From contig OZ241874.1 in assembly GCA_965203305.1 (NCBI GenBank), positions 2,480,001-2,544,000 on the forward strand: 64,000 nt of DNA, written 5' to 3'. A program made the position numbers and the translations under genes. The stretch is from Bin80 sp965203305 (GTDB lineage Bacteria; Bacteroidota; Rhodothermia; Rhodothermales; Bin80). Positions 43,610 to 52,509 of the stretch are shown here, piece after piece. Positions within the stretch are counted from its first letter, which is position 1. Each line of letters begins with the position of its first letter. Under the pieces are notes generated by a model. That model saw nothing but the letters and a program-made list of their open reading frames with translations. It ran no database searches and was not told the DNA's origin.

Positions 43610-44398
43610 TCACATTCTCTCCTCCGGCTGTCCTGTACCCTGTGCCCACCATGGTGCCTGCTGTACATTTTCCGGTGTACGTATGGACAGCGGTTGCAGT
43701 TCTTCTGTAATTCCGTAATAGTAGGCATATTCCTGGAGCACCGTGAGTCCGGCGATGGCAACATCATCCATGCGGAGTCGCAGACTCTCGCCAAAAAACC
43801 GATCCTTTGGAGAAGAGGACCGGCTTCCCCAGTTTCGGGCAATGATCTCGGCTTCTCCTGTGAGCCTGACCAGCAGCTGTGCCATTGGTTCTCCCCCGTT
43901 TTCTTTCAGGCAGCAGTATACCGCCCATACCATCGGATATTGCGCAAGTTCATACCATTCCTGTCCAATATCCAGTATGTCCAGGCCCTCGGTCTCCGCC
44001 AAAGAGGACGTTTCGAAGAGCAGTTCAACATCCGCATCTCTCCTGGAAACCGTCTGGATCTGCTGCCCATAATGCTCTTTCAGAATCACTCTCGCCATAA
44101 ATTCTTCAAGCTTCTTTTCTGGCATGGATTTCAGGGTTCGGACTTGCTGAATATCCCTGTGGACTTTTATTTGAACAAACGGATAATGCCATGAGGATAT
44201 GGCACCTCCGGGTACAACATCAAACTCATCTGCCGAAACGAGCACATCCGTCACGGGCAGGAGTGCCATGTCAACCTGTTTCTGACGCAGCAAATCTGCA
44301 CAGACGGAAGCAGGCTGCTTTTCTACCTGAATGCGCAGGGAACGGGCTGCAGCCTCAATGCACTCCGCTGGCGGAAAATTCCAGAACGCCAGTTGCAT
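43610..44398 (-). CDS. MqnA/MqnD-like menaquinone biosynthesis protein
   Basis: 262 residues from the ATG at 44398. It resembles the periplasmic-binding-protein-like enzymes of the futalosine menaquinone pathway (chorismate dehydratase MqnA and relatives). The pattern is a Q-VDMALLPVTDVL segment near 42-55, then VVPGGAISSW, a RTLKSMPEKKLEEFMARVILKE helix, and a C-terminal LTVLQEYAYYYGITEEL. The degree of match is moderate. Which step it performs, or whether it is a divergent paralogue, cannot be settled by eye. It sits between rplS and smpB with 3-8 bases spacing. Confidence 0.6.
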   Translation of the reverse strand: MQLAFWNFPPAECIEAAARSLRIQVEKQPASVCADLLRQKQVDMALLPVTDVLVSADEFDVVPGGAISSWHYPFVQIKVHRDIQQVRTLKSMPEKKLEEFMARVILKEHYGQQIQTVSRRDADVELLFETSSLAETEGLDILDIGQEWYELAQYPMVWAVYCCLKENGGEPMAQLLVRLTGEAEIIARNWGSRSSSPKDRFFGESLRLRMDDVAIAGLTVLQEYAYYYGITEELQPLSIRTPENVQQAPWWAQGTGQPEERM

Positions 44399-44406
44399 CA
44401 GCAATT

Positions 44407-44766
44407 CTAGGAGTCGCGTACGCGCTCCTTGATGCGAGCGGCTTTGCCACGCAAGTTGCGCAAGTAGTACAGCTTTGCCCGACGCACTTTTCCACGACGT
44501 TTGACTTCCACCTTTGCAATTTTTGGGGAATGCAATGGAAAGATGCGCTCAACCCCCACCCCGCTCGAAATTTTTCGAACCATAAAGGTTTTGTTTGAGC
44601 CTGCCCCGCGAATGGAAATCACCGCACCCTGGAAAATCTGAATGCGTTCCTTGTCGCCTTCCGTCACACGCAGATGCACGGATATTGTGTCACCAGCAGC
44701 AAATTCTGGTAGCGGATCATCACGCAGCTGCGTGGCTTCTACAAGATCAAGCAAGTTTTTGGACAT
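44407..44766 (-). CDS. rplS: Large-subunit ribosomal protein bL19
   Basis: 119 residues from the ATG at 44766 (MSKNLLDLVEATQ); the frame extends upstream but without conservation. Signature ERIQIFQGAVISIRGAGSN, then TFMVRKISSGVGVERIFPLHSP and KRRGKVRRAKLYYLRNLRGKAARI. Lies at the subunit interface. In the classic order rpsP-rimM-trmD-rplS. Confidence 0.96.
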   Translation of the reverse strand: MSKNLLDLVEATQLRDDPLPEFAAGDTISVHLRVTEGDKERIQIFQGAVISIRGAGSNKTFMVRKISSGVGVERIFPLHSPKIAKVEVKRRGKVRRAKLYYLRNLRGKAARIKERVRDS

Positions 44767-44792
44767 GGTTCTGGGAATCTTTATCGTCAAGT

Positions 44793-45476
44793 TTAAGCCT
44801 GTGCGGCGGCATACTGTTGCCAGAGATCCGGGCGCCGCTCCCGGGTGTGCTGCTGCCGAACTTCGTCCCGCCATTCGGCAATTTTGCCATGGTTTCCGCT
44901 AAGGAGCACTTCGGGAACCTGAAGTCCGCGAAAAGATGCAGGGCGCGTGTATGCAGGAGCACCAAGAAGTCCATCCTGAAATGAATCCTCCAGAGCAGAC
45001 TGCGAATCCCCCAGTGCTCCGGGAATGAGCCGGAGTACAGCATCAAGGACCAGCAGTGCAGGCAATTCTCCACCACTGAGGACATAGTCACCCACAGAAA
45101 CTTCCCGGGTGACCAGTGCCTCCCGCACCCGGTGATCTACTCCCTTGTAGTGTCCCGCAAGGAGTACCAGATGATTTTTGAGCGAGAGATCATTTGCCAG
45201 AGCTTGTGTGAACGGTTCCCCGTCTGGACTCAGATAAATCACTTCATCAGGAGAGTGGGCCAGAGACTCAATACAGCCAAAGATTGGTTCTGGCTTGAGC
45301 ACCATCCCAGCCCCGCCGCCATAAGGGTAATCATCAATCTGCCTGTGGTCCCCCTCGGCGTAGGTACGCAGATCATGTACATTCAGAAAGATTCCGTCCC
45401 TGATCCGGCGCATAACAGTCAAGTCAAGTGCCCCTTTGAGCTGCTCAGGCAGTGCTGTCAAAATATCTATTTGCAT
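44793..45476 (-). CDS. trmD: tRNA (guanine-N1)-methyltransferase TrmD
   Basis: 227 residues. Makes m1G37 in tRNAs that read CNN codons, using S-adenosylmethionine bound in a trefoil knot. Seen: HRQIDDYPYGGGAGMVLKPEP near 44-64, LLAGHYKGVDHRVRE, VSVGDYVLSGGELPALLVLDA (knot), and RPASFRGLQVPEVLLSGNH. Spaced 6 bases after rimM. Confidence 0.96.
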   Translation of the reverse strand: MQIDILTALPEQLKGALDLTVMRRIRDGIFLNVHDLRTYAEGDHRQIDDYPYGGGAGMVLKPEPIFGCIESLAHSPDEVIYLSPDGEPFTQALANDLSLKNHLVLLAGHYKGVDHRVREALVTREVSVGDYVLSGGELPALLVLDAVLRLIPGALGDSQSALEDSFQDGLLGAPAYTRPASFRGLQVPEVLLSGNHGKIAEWRDEVRQQHTRERRPDLWQQYAAAQA

Positions 45477-45482
45477 GGCATC

Positions 45483-46022
45483 CTAGTCCAGAAGTCCCTC
45501 AACTGCCCGAATCACTATCTGTCCCTGCCCAATGTCTGTTGACACAATAAACTCGGAAACTGCAGGAATCAGTGTCTCTTTTTTGCCTGCCTGCTTCACG
45601 AGATAGATCGGATAATGCTGTGTCTCCCAGATATCCTCAAGTATGCCAACCTTCTCGCCCCCTTCCGTAATGACTTCCACTCCGATCAGATCATGCAGAA
45701 AAAACTCTCCCGGCTGCAAAGGTGGCAAATCCTCCAGACATGCAAAGGCCAAGGGCTTCCCCAGACGTTCTGCATCACTCACCGTATGTATTCCTGCAAA
45801 TTGCATCAAAACTGTTATCCCTCGCTTGGAGGTTTGTAACCGGGCCCCTTCTATTTCGTAGGGCTTCGCAGTCCGTGGGGTGTTGCCCAGCCAGACCCTC
45901 TTCAGGTTTTGTAACCGGCTCGGGTCATCGGTTTCCGGCACTACTTTGCACTCGCCATGCAGTCCATGCGTTCGGGCAATTCGTCCAACCAGCAACAGGT
46001 CTTCTGACGAGGGAGCCTCCAT
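45483..46022 (-). CDS. rimM: 16S rRNA processing protein RimM
   Basis: 179 residues. Assists 30S head maturation and binds uS19. The N-terminal domain starts LLVGRIARTHGLHGECKV. The C-terminal PRC-barrel domain has PGEFFLHDLIGVEVITEGG and ILEDIWETQHYPIYLV, ending with IPAVSEFIVSTDIGQGQIVI. Spaced 9 bases after rpsP. Confidence 0.95.
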   Translation of the reverse strand: MEAPSSEDLLLVGRIARTHGLHGECKVVPETDDPSRLQNLKRVWLGNTPRTAKPYEIEGARLQTSKRGITVLMQFAGIHTVSDAERLGKPLAFACLEDLPPLQPGEFFLHDLIGVEVITEGGEKVGILEDIWETQHYPIYLVKQAGKKETLIPAVSEFIVSTDIGQGQIVIRAVEGLLD

Positions 46023-46031
46023 GAAATATGT

Positions 46032-46553
46032 TCACCCGGCTTCTTCTCTGGACGCGTCCTCTGCCACAGCTTCCTTTTCTTTGCGAGCTCTTTCTTCTGC
46101 TGCGGCTGCTGCCGCCTTTTTCCGTTTTTCCAGCAGTTCCGCTTCCCGCTTCTCCGCCACTTTTGCTTCGGCATCCAGTGTATTCTGGCGAAGTTCGGCA
46201 GCTGTCACTTTGGCATTCGCTGCAAGCTTTTCCTGACGATATTTCTGGTGTGCCTCCACGGCTTCCGCAATTGCCTCGGGTTCTGCCCCCTTGTGCTCCA
46301 TGTGCAGGCTCAGAAGAACTCCCTGGCGGCTCAGCAGACTACGCACCGTATCTGTCGGCTGCGCACCCACTTTGAGCCAGTGTTTTACACGGTCATCCTT
46401 GAGCTCTACACGCGAGGGCTCCTCAAGCGGATAATACCGCCCCAGATCTTCAATGAACCTGCCATCTCGCGGCGCACGCGAGTCTGCGGCAACGACGGCC
46501 CAGATCGGCTTCTTTTTTCGCCCCATACGGCGTAATCTTATTTTAACTGCCAC
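46032..46553 (-). CDS. rpsP: Small-subunit ribosomal protein bS16 with charged coiled-coil tail
   Basis: 173 residues from a GTG start. Residues 1-85 are a normal bS16 (VKIRLRRMGRKKKPIWAVVAADSR, then DRVKHWLKVGAQPTDTV). Residues ~88-173 add an Ala/Glu/Lys-rich helical tail (AEKREAELLEKRKKAAAAA) likely to form a coiled coil. Most bacterial bS16 proteins have 75-90 residues, while long tails occur in Bacteroidota. Spaced 25 bases after ffh. Confidence 0.95.
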   Translation of the reverse strand: MAVKIRLRRMGRKKKPIWAVVAADSRAPRDGRFIEDLGRYYPLEEPSRVELKDDRVKHWLKVGAQPTDTVRSLLSRQGVLLSLHMEHKGAEPEAIAEAVEAHQKYRQEKLAANAKVTAAELRQNTLDAEAKVAEKREAELLEKRKKAAAAAAEERARKEKEAVAEDASREEAG

Positions 46554-46578
46554 TTTCCTGTGTTCTGTTTTGTTGAGG

Positions 46579-47940
46579 TTAGCGCATTGCCTGTGTCAAT
46601 GCAGAAATGTCTACTGGCTTTCCTTTTCCCAGCCCTGCCTGCATTCGTTTCATGAGCTTGCGCATCCTGCCGAACTCACGCAGGAGGTCATTCAGGTCTC
46701 TGACCTCTTGCCCGCTCCCGGCTGCAATACGACGTTTTCTCCTGCTGTCAATCGCATTGGGGTTCTTTCGCTCCCATGGCGTCATGCTCAGAATGAGTGC
46801 CTCCACCCTTTTAAGCTCTTCTGTTCCACTTTCAACTGATGTGTTCCTGATCTGTTTTCCAAGGCCCGGGATCATGTCCATCATGTCCTTTATCGATCCC
46901 ATAGACTTGACTTTTTGAATTTGCTGATAGAAATCTTCCAGGTCAAAGGTCTGCTTCTGGATTTTTCGGCGCAGAACTTCAGCCTGCTCATCGTCATACT
47001 GTTCCTGGGCTTTCTCCACGAGAGTGACCACATCGCCCATTCCCAGGATGCGCTGGGCCATTCTGTCCGGGAAAAACGCGGTAAGCTGGTCAACCTTCTC
47101 TCCTGTAGAGGCAAACTTGATCGGCTTTTTCACAACGGAGCGTATGGACAGTGCGGCCCCTCCCCGAGTATCCCCGTCCAGTTTCGTCAGGACGACACCG
47201 TCAAAATTGAGCCGTTCATTGAATTCGCGGGCTGTGTTGACGGCATCCTGCCCTGTCATGCTGTCTACGACAAACAGAATTTCTGTGGGATCCACGAGCT
47301 TTTTGATTTCGGCAACTTCTGCCATCATCAGCTCATCCACATGGAGGCGGCCGGCTGTATCAATGATCACTGTATCTCGTGCCTGCTTGCGGGCATGCCG
47401 AACAGCCTCTGTCGCGATGCGCGGGGCATCCTTTACAACGCTTCCGTCATCATTCGCAAGTGTGAATACAGGAATGCTGATTTCTTCCCCGAGCCGATTC
47501 AGCTGGTCCACGGCAGCGGGCCGGTACACATCCGCAGCGGCCAGAAGAGGTACACGCCCCTTCAACTGGAGATGTCTTGCCAGTTTGGCACTGAATGTGG
47601 TTTTTCCTGATCCCTGCAACCCAGCAATCAGGATGACTGCGGGCAGTCTGGTTCCGAGATTGATTTCGGCAGCATCTCCTCCGAGGAGTTGGACAATCTC
47701 GTCATAGACGATCTTGACGATCATCTGGCCAGGGGCTACGGAACGCAGGACCCGATCCCCCAGTGCCTTCTCCTTGATACGGTTCGTAAAATTTCGCGCA
47801 ACCTGATAGTTCACATCTGCCTCCAGGAGTGCACGCCGGATCTCCCGCATTGACTCTGCGATGTTGAGCTCGGTAATGCGGCCCTGCCCGGTGAGACGCT
47901 TGATCGCCCCGTCCAGCCTTTGAGACAAATTTTCAAACAT
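46579..47940 (-). CDS. ffh: Signal recognition particle protein Ffh (SRP54)
   Basis: 453 residues. GTPase that binds signal sequences and targets ribosomes to FtsY and SecYEG. N domain, then the G domain with P-loop GLQGSGKTT at 107-115 and the VIIDTAGRLHVDELMM and LTKLDGDTRGGAALS motifs, then the Met-rich M domain (GRMRKLMKRMQAGLGKG). First gene of the group running to tyrS. Confidence 0.97.
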   Translation of the reverse strand: MFENLSQRLDGAIKRLTGQGRITELNIAESMREIRRALLEADVNYQVARNFTNRIKEKALGDRVLRSVAPGQMIVKIVYDEIVQLLGGDAAEINLGTRLPAVILIAGLQGSGKTTFSAKLARHLQLKGRVPLLAAADVYRPAAVDQLNRLGEEISIPVFTLANDDGSVVKDAPRIATEAVRHARKQARDTVIIDTAGRLHVDELMMAEVAEIKKLVDPTEILFVVDSMTGQDAVNTAREFNERLNFDGVVLTKLDGDTRGGAALSIRSVVKKPIKFASTGEKVDQLTAFFPDRMAQRILGMGDVVTLVEKAQEQYDDEQAEVLRRKIQKQTFDLEDFYQQIQKVKSMGSIKDMMDMIPGLGKQIRNTSVESGTEELKRVEALILSMTPWERKNPNAIDSRRKRRIAAGSGQEVRDLNDLLREFGRMRKLMKRMQAGLGKGKPVDISALTQAMR

Positions 47941-48267
47941 GGAGGTTTCGGCTCCAGAAATCTGGGAAATGGCAGGGTTATACTGTCTCAGAAGAAATTT
48001 TGATCACACGAGTAGATTTGCACATATCGGGGGACTGTACCGCCCTGCATTCGGCATTACACTTGCTCCGCATATCGTCCAGGTCAGCAGATGTACCATC
48101 TCGTTTTATACTCACACCTCTGCTTCCATATGCAGATACACTACTGGTTCCAACAGGCATTCGTCTACACCTGCCTGCACCGAAATCCGTACGACATTCC
48201 CTGCTGACAGGGACATACCGGGAGCAGTCCATGCGTGTACGAAACCAGAAGCACAGACCACATCTCT
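47941..48267. other. Intergenic region upstream of ffh
   Basis: 327 bases between the ffh start and the end of the decayed propeller gene. It must contain the ffh promoter. Frames on both strands are short and without motifs. I see nothing else in it. Confidence 0.5.
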
Positions 48268-49440
48268 TTATCCTCCCTCTCCGTGATGAGCCAATGCTCC
48301 CCAGATAATTGAGTATACGATAATGTACGGGCCATGCACCTCGGAATTGACACTCGCATATGCACGGCCTCCCTTGATCGCCTTCAGAAGCAGGTTCGCA
48401 GGCAGCTCCATCTCCCAATCAATTTGCTGTCTGAATCAAGAAGGAGCCAGCTGGCAAATTCCGAATCCGGGTATTTCCCGATCCAGACCTGTCCATCATC
48501 ATCCACGGCCAGTGCATCATACGCGGGTTTTGTATCCGGTAACAAGTCAGATTGAAGAATCTCTCTGCGGTCCCTGCTTGCCCTGTGTGCTATCAGGTTC
48601 TGAATTTCTCCTTGAGTCACAGATGATGCCCCGTATTCCCGCTCTATGGTTCGCAGTACCTCGCCATTCTCTGAAATGACCGAAACTTCAATCGCATTAT
48701 TCCATCCGGTATACAATACCCCTCCCTTATAGACAAAAAACAGGGATCTGCCGAAAGGAAGAGGCATAGTGCCGATATAGTTTCCAGAGGCTCTGACTGC
48801 ATACTCCCTGGAAGGCAATTTCGCTATGGAGGTTTCCGTTATGATCCCCTGTTTATCTGCCAGGTTTACAGAATCCAGTCTTGTCTCGTCAGAATCATAC
48901 CCGCACACTGGATTCACTGGAGGACAGCACGGTCATGTATACTGGAAGAGGAACCCGTTTTTGTTCGCATCCAGCAGGTATATGCTGGTCCTGCAGGGCT
49001 GTAATCGTTAAGAAGACTCATACTGAAGGCACATTACCGCACCTCTGGTTCAAAAACTATCAGAATATGTCCAGATGAGAGTCATAAACATAGATGGAAT
49101 CTCTTGGACCGATGATCACACTGTCACTCTGCCAGAACTCGCCTGGACATCTTCTTTTGGGGGCTACAAACCCGGTAAAATGTCCTTCATCCGAGAAGGA
49201 CAAGACCGGAAACACTGGTGGCCGTGGCCGCTCACCGCCAATGAATATCTGGTTGTCACTGCCTACCCCCATTCTTGCAAATTCATGATTTGTCAAAAGG
49301 ATGGAGTCTCCCCTGGACTCATCCCCGATCCTGAGAATCTCCACAAGTTCGTATGGGGATGTGTTCACTTGAGCATCTGTCACTCCAGATATACTCAAAG
49401 TGAACAGGAGACACGGCAAGGCAGAGAAGACAGACTTCAT
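48268..49440 (-). pseudogene. Decayed tandem copy of the beta-propeller protein
   Basis: It aligns along its length with the intact gene at 49503-50714. The 5' part (49060-49440) has a signal peptide and INTSPYE-type start (VNTSPYELVEILRIGDESRGDSILL) but stops at LDIF. The middle (about 48918-49060) is recoverable only by changing frame several times (SLLNDYSPAGPA is visible). The 3' part (48384-48917) is open from NPVCGYDSDETRLDSVNL to DSDSKLIG, where a one-base loss shifts the frame; the true end (GPYIIVYSII) is readable in the next frame to the TAA at 48268. At least three frameshifts and several stops make it non-functional. Confidence 0.9.
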
Positions 49441-49502
49441 GCGAGATTCCTGAAAAAGGCAACCGCAAGATCCTGCAAGGTTACATCCGCTTTCTGCGGA
49501 TT

Positions 49503-50714
49503 CTACGCGGGAGAAGATTGCTCTACAATCCTGTATACCACAATGTATGGACCGTATATCTCCGAACTGATACTCGCATATGCACGGTCTCCCTTGATTG
49601 TCTTCAGAAGGAGATTTGTGGGCAATTCCATCTCGCCGATCAACTTGCTGTCCGAGTCAAGGATAAGCCAGTTGGCAAATTTCGAATCCATGCCTGGGTA
49701 TTCTCTGATCCAGACATGCCCATTGTCATCCACAACCAGCTGATCGTATGCGGGTTTTGTGTCAGATAACAGGTCATACCCAAGAATTTCCCTGCGAGTT
49801 TCCTCCGAATGGCCTGCTATCTCACTCAAGAGCTCTCTCCGAGTGACCGGCATAATTTCATGCTCCCTGTTTATGGTTCGCATCACTTCCCCATCTTCCG
49901 AAATGATCGAAATCTCAATCATGTCATTCCATCCAGTGTACAGTAACCCGTTTTTGTAGGCAAAAAATGGATCTCTTCCGAAAGGAAGACCCATCACGCT
50001 GATGGATCCGCCAGATGCTCTGACGAACCTCTCGCCAGCTGGTCTGTTCGCTATAAGTCCAACGATATTCCCTCGTTTATCCACCAAGTTTACCGAATCC
50101 AGCCTTGTCTCATCAGGATCATATCCACACACTGGATCCCCTGGAGGGCAGAATGGCATTATATACCGAAACAAGAATCCCCTCTCGGTCACACCAAGCA
50201 ACCTGGAGGGACCTGCAGGGCTCTGATCGTTAAGAAGGCTTATACTGGAGGCATAGTTCCTCGTATCTGATTCGAAAACCGATAAACGATTTAAATCCCA
50301 ATCGTACACATAAACGGAATCTTCTGGACCGATGACTATGCTGCCAACTGCCTCGTACTCCCCGGGACCTTCCCCAACTGCCCCTACAAATCCAATAAAA
50401 TGGCCCTCGTTCGTGAAGAACATGATGGGTGATACTGGCCATCCTCCGCCGACGAATATCTGATTCTTGCTATTCGCCGATATTATTGCGCTCCCATGCG
50501 CACTCAACAATATTGAATCTCCCCTGGACTCATCCCCGATCCTGAAAATCTCCACGAACTCATACGGAGATGTATTTATTGGCACACTTGGACTGTCCGC
50601 ATGAACGTCTTCAGATATGTCTTCTTGGAAACTTGGAGGATCTGGGGTGTTGCATCCTGCCGTGACAAGAATTGCCAAACATATTAGCCCGCAAAAATAA
50701 ATGTTGTGACGCAT
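49503..50714 (-). CDS. Six-bladed beta-propeller lipoprotein
   Basis: 403 residues. Signal peptide with lipobox LVTAGC (Cys21). The body has repeated blades of the type (S)KNQIFVGGG, DSVYVYDWDLNRLSVF, GLLYTGWNDMIEISIISEDGEVMRTI and GHVWIREYPG, resembling the six-bladed beta-propeller (BF3980/NHL-like) proteins abundant in Bacteroidota. Probably on the outer or inner membrane surface; no substrate is known. A decayed duplicate follows 63 bases downstream. Confidence 0.75.
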   Translation of the reverse strand: MRHNIYFCGLICLAILVTAGCNTPDPPSFQEDISEDVHADSPSVPINTSPYEFVEIFRIGDESRGDSILLSAHGSAIISANSKNQIFVGGGWPVSPIMFFTNEGHFIGFVGAVGEGPGEYEAVGSIVIGPEDSVYVYDWDLNRLSVFESDTRNYASSISLLNDQSPAGPSRLLGVTERGFLFRYIMPFCPPGDPVCGYDPDETRLDSVNLVDKRGNIVGLIANRPAGERFVRASGGSISVMGLPFGRDPFFAYKNGLLYTGWNDMIEISIISEDGEVMRTINREHEIMPVTRRELLSEIAGHSEETRREILGYDLLSDTKPAYDQLVVDDNGHVWIREYPGMDSKFANWLILDSDSKLIGEMELPTNLLLKTIKGDRAYASISSEIYGPYIVVYRIVEQSSPA

Positions 50715-51241
50715 CTATAATTCAAATTATTACGTGTGGGGTACAACAGTTTCGTTGGAGATTCTGTTCCAAAAGACACCTTTAATTCTGTAATCACCAG
50801 ATTTTTTGCTACCCTCTGCCATCCGCAATAACTTGCTTGCCTGTCCCGTTCGGTATTCAACTCTGACATTGGGCCGCTCAAAAGAATGTGCGTGGCAGAG
50901 AGGCTTCTGAATGATCCCGTATGCATCTGTACAATTCTCCTAACTCTGATACCTGAAAGTAGTCCTGGACTTGGCATACCAAGTCTGGGCAGGGAATGTT
51001 TATCCTGTGTTATGAGGTTCTTGCAAAAATATCTCCACCCGATGTACCCCTGCAGACACTTCCAGAGCAATATCTCTCTGTCATCTGGGAATTTTGGGAG
51101 AAACCTATTCTGTTCTGCCACGGTCATTCTGGGGGTAGTGAGGAATGGAACCTTCGGGAATTTCCGGTTGGAATGTCCCTTTTCCCTCGTCAATTTACAT
51201 CTCCGTCACAATATGTGAACCCGCCTCGGGGAACTTCCCCT
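50715..51241. other. Intergenic region before IS copy 2
   Basis: 527 bases with no supported gene. A 169-residue frame on - (50684-51193) and a 110-residue frame on + overlap each other and lack motifs. Bases 51013-51110 hold one copy of the dispersed repeat (separate entry). The promoter of the propeller lipoprotein should lie near 50720-50800. Confidence 0.45.
51013..51110. repeat. Dispersed short repeat, third copy
   Basis: Opens GAGGTTCTTGCAAAAATATCTCCA and includes CCTGCAGACACTTCCAGAGC and AATATCTCTCTGTCATCTGG, which align with 32322-32420 after a four-base gap. The right inverted end is degraded (AATTTTGGGAG). Located 130 bases left of the 1506-bp IS copy 2. Confidence 0.5.
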
Positions 51242-51424
51242 GAGCCTCTTGCAAAAAGATTTTTGGGACTGTAGAATTCTGACTAGATGCGGGAGGGAAC
51301 CTTGATTTTCAGAATGATCTCCTTCTTTTGGGGCATGGTGCAGTTTTGGGTTGCTTTTCATTCTACAAAATTGTAGCTGGCTAGGTCATGAGGCTTTCCA
51401 TCTACACAGACACAGAATTGAATC

Positions 51425-52474
51425 ATGCAATCACTGGAAGACAGGCTGGATTTGGATCAGACGCTTCGCGAGGCGGGGGAGGCTGGGCAGCATCTTCGCT
51501 GGTCGTTGTTGTGTCATCTGGGTGAGTTGATCCGGGATTTGACACAGAATGTGGAGGTTGGCTCTGCCTCTTTTTCGCAGAAACCTGCCCCTGCCTCTAT
51601 CCCGAACCTGGTTCTGGAGGAGGCTCCGCCCGCTGCCCCGCCCGCAGGTGTACTTGCGCTGTCGGAATACGGAGATGAGGCTTCGCTGCAGGAGGTGCGC
51701 AGGGAAGCCTTGCAGGAGTTCACTGCGCGTTCGCTGGCGAAGGAGGATGTGGTTGCTCTGTGGCTGGATGTCGTGCCCTTCTGGGGGTATCCCCTGCTCT
51801 TGTGTGTAGCGGTCAATGTGGAGGGCTATCGGCGGATTCTGGGCTTTGCAGAGGCTTCTCTGCAAGAGAGGGATGCTGTCCACCGCCTGTTGCAGGATTT
51901 GCTGGATCGGGGGCTGTGTACGGAGCAGGGACTGCTCTGGATTACGCCGGGAACGGCCGGACTGTCCGCCCTTCTGGCAGAGGTTCTGGGGACACGCATG
52001 CGCCATCAGCACTGTCAGGTACACAAGTGCGTTCGCGTGACCAGTCTGCTGCCGGAAGAGGAGCAGCGCGGGGTTCGGGGCACCATCCAGCGTGCCTATG
52101 CCCATCCGAATCCCCGGCAGGCACAGGATGCCCTGCGGCAGCTGCATACGGATCTGCTTCGCCGCAATCGTTCGGCAGCGCAGTGGCTGCTGCAAGATCT
52201 GGGGCAGACCCTGACGGTGTACCAGAGCGGACTGACGGAGCATCTGAGTCCCAGTTTGCGGACTACGCGCTGCATTGCCCGGCTGGGACAGCATCTGCAG
52301 CACCGGAGCCGGGGAGTGCGCCGCTGGCTCCCGCCCCGGAGCCGACAGGCACAGATTGCCCTGCTCCTCCTGGAACGCGAACAGTATATGCGCCGATTGG
52401 CACATGCATCGTATCTTTCTGCCTTGCGAACGGCTCTCTTTGCCAGCCGGGAGACGGTGGCAGACTTGCCATAG
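51425..52474 (+). CDS. Catalytically degenerate IS256-type transposase paralogue (accessory protein)
   Basis: 349 residues. From about residue 97 to 301 it aligns without large gaps with the transposase encoded downstream in the same element: EFTARSLAKEDVVALWLD against EFTSRDLSQDRYVAVSLD, LLQDLLDRGLCTEQGLLW against LLHRLIARGLRYENGLLF, and the HCQVHK / RCTWHK pair. The first Asp is kept (Asp115). The second is replaced (ITPGTAG, Pro175, for VVDGAKG), and the Glu of NHMEHMNSR is replaced by Ala285 (TTRCIARLG). So it probably cannot cut DNA but could still bind ends or the partner. The frame is open and clean, unlike a decaying copy. The role is inference. Confidence 0.8.
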   Translation: MQSLEDRLDLDQTLREAGEAGQHLRWSLLCHLGELIRDLTQNVEVGSASFSQKPAPASIPNLVLEEAPPAAPPAGVLALSEYGDEASLQEVRREALQEFTARSLAKEDVVALWLDVVPFWGYPLLLCVAVNVEGYRRILGFAEASLQERDAVHRLLQDLLDRGLCTEQGLLWITPGTAGLSALLAEVLGTRMRHQHCQVHKCVRVTSLLPEEEQRGVRGTIQRAYAHPNPRQAQDALRQLHTDLLRRNRSAAQWLLQDLGQTLTVYQSGLTEHLSPSLRTTRCIARLGQHLQHRSRGVRRWLPPRSRQAQIALLLLEREQYMRRLAHASYLSALRTALFASRETVADLP

Positions 52475-52509
52475 ACATCTTATTCATTCACCCTTCTTCT
52501 TTCCATCTT

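Noticed and set aside
50684..51193. 169-residue - strand frame left of IS copy 2
   Set aside because: No motif, overlaps the start of the propeller gene, and crosses the dispersed repeat.
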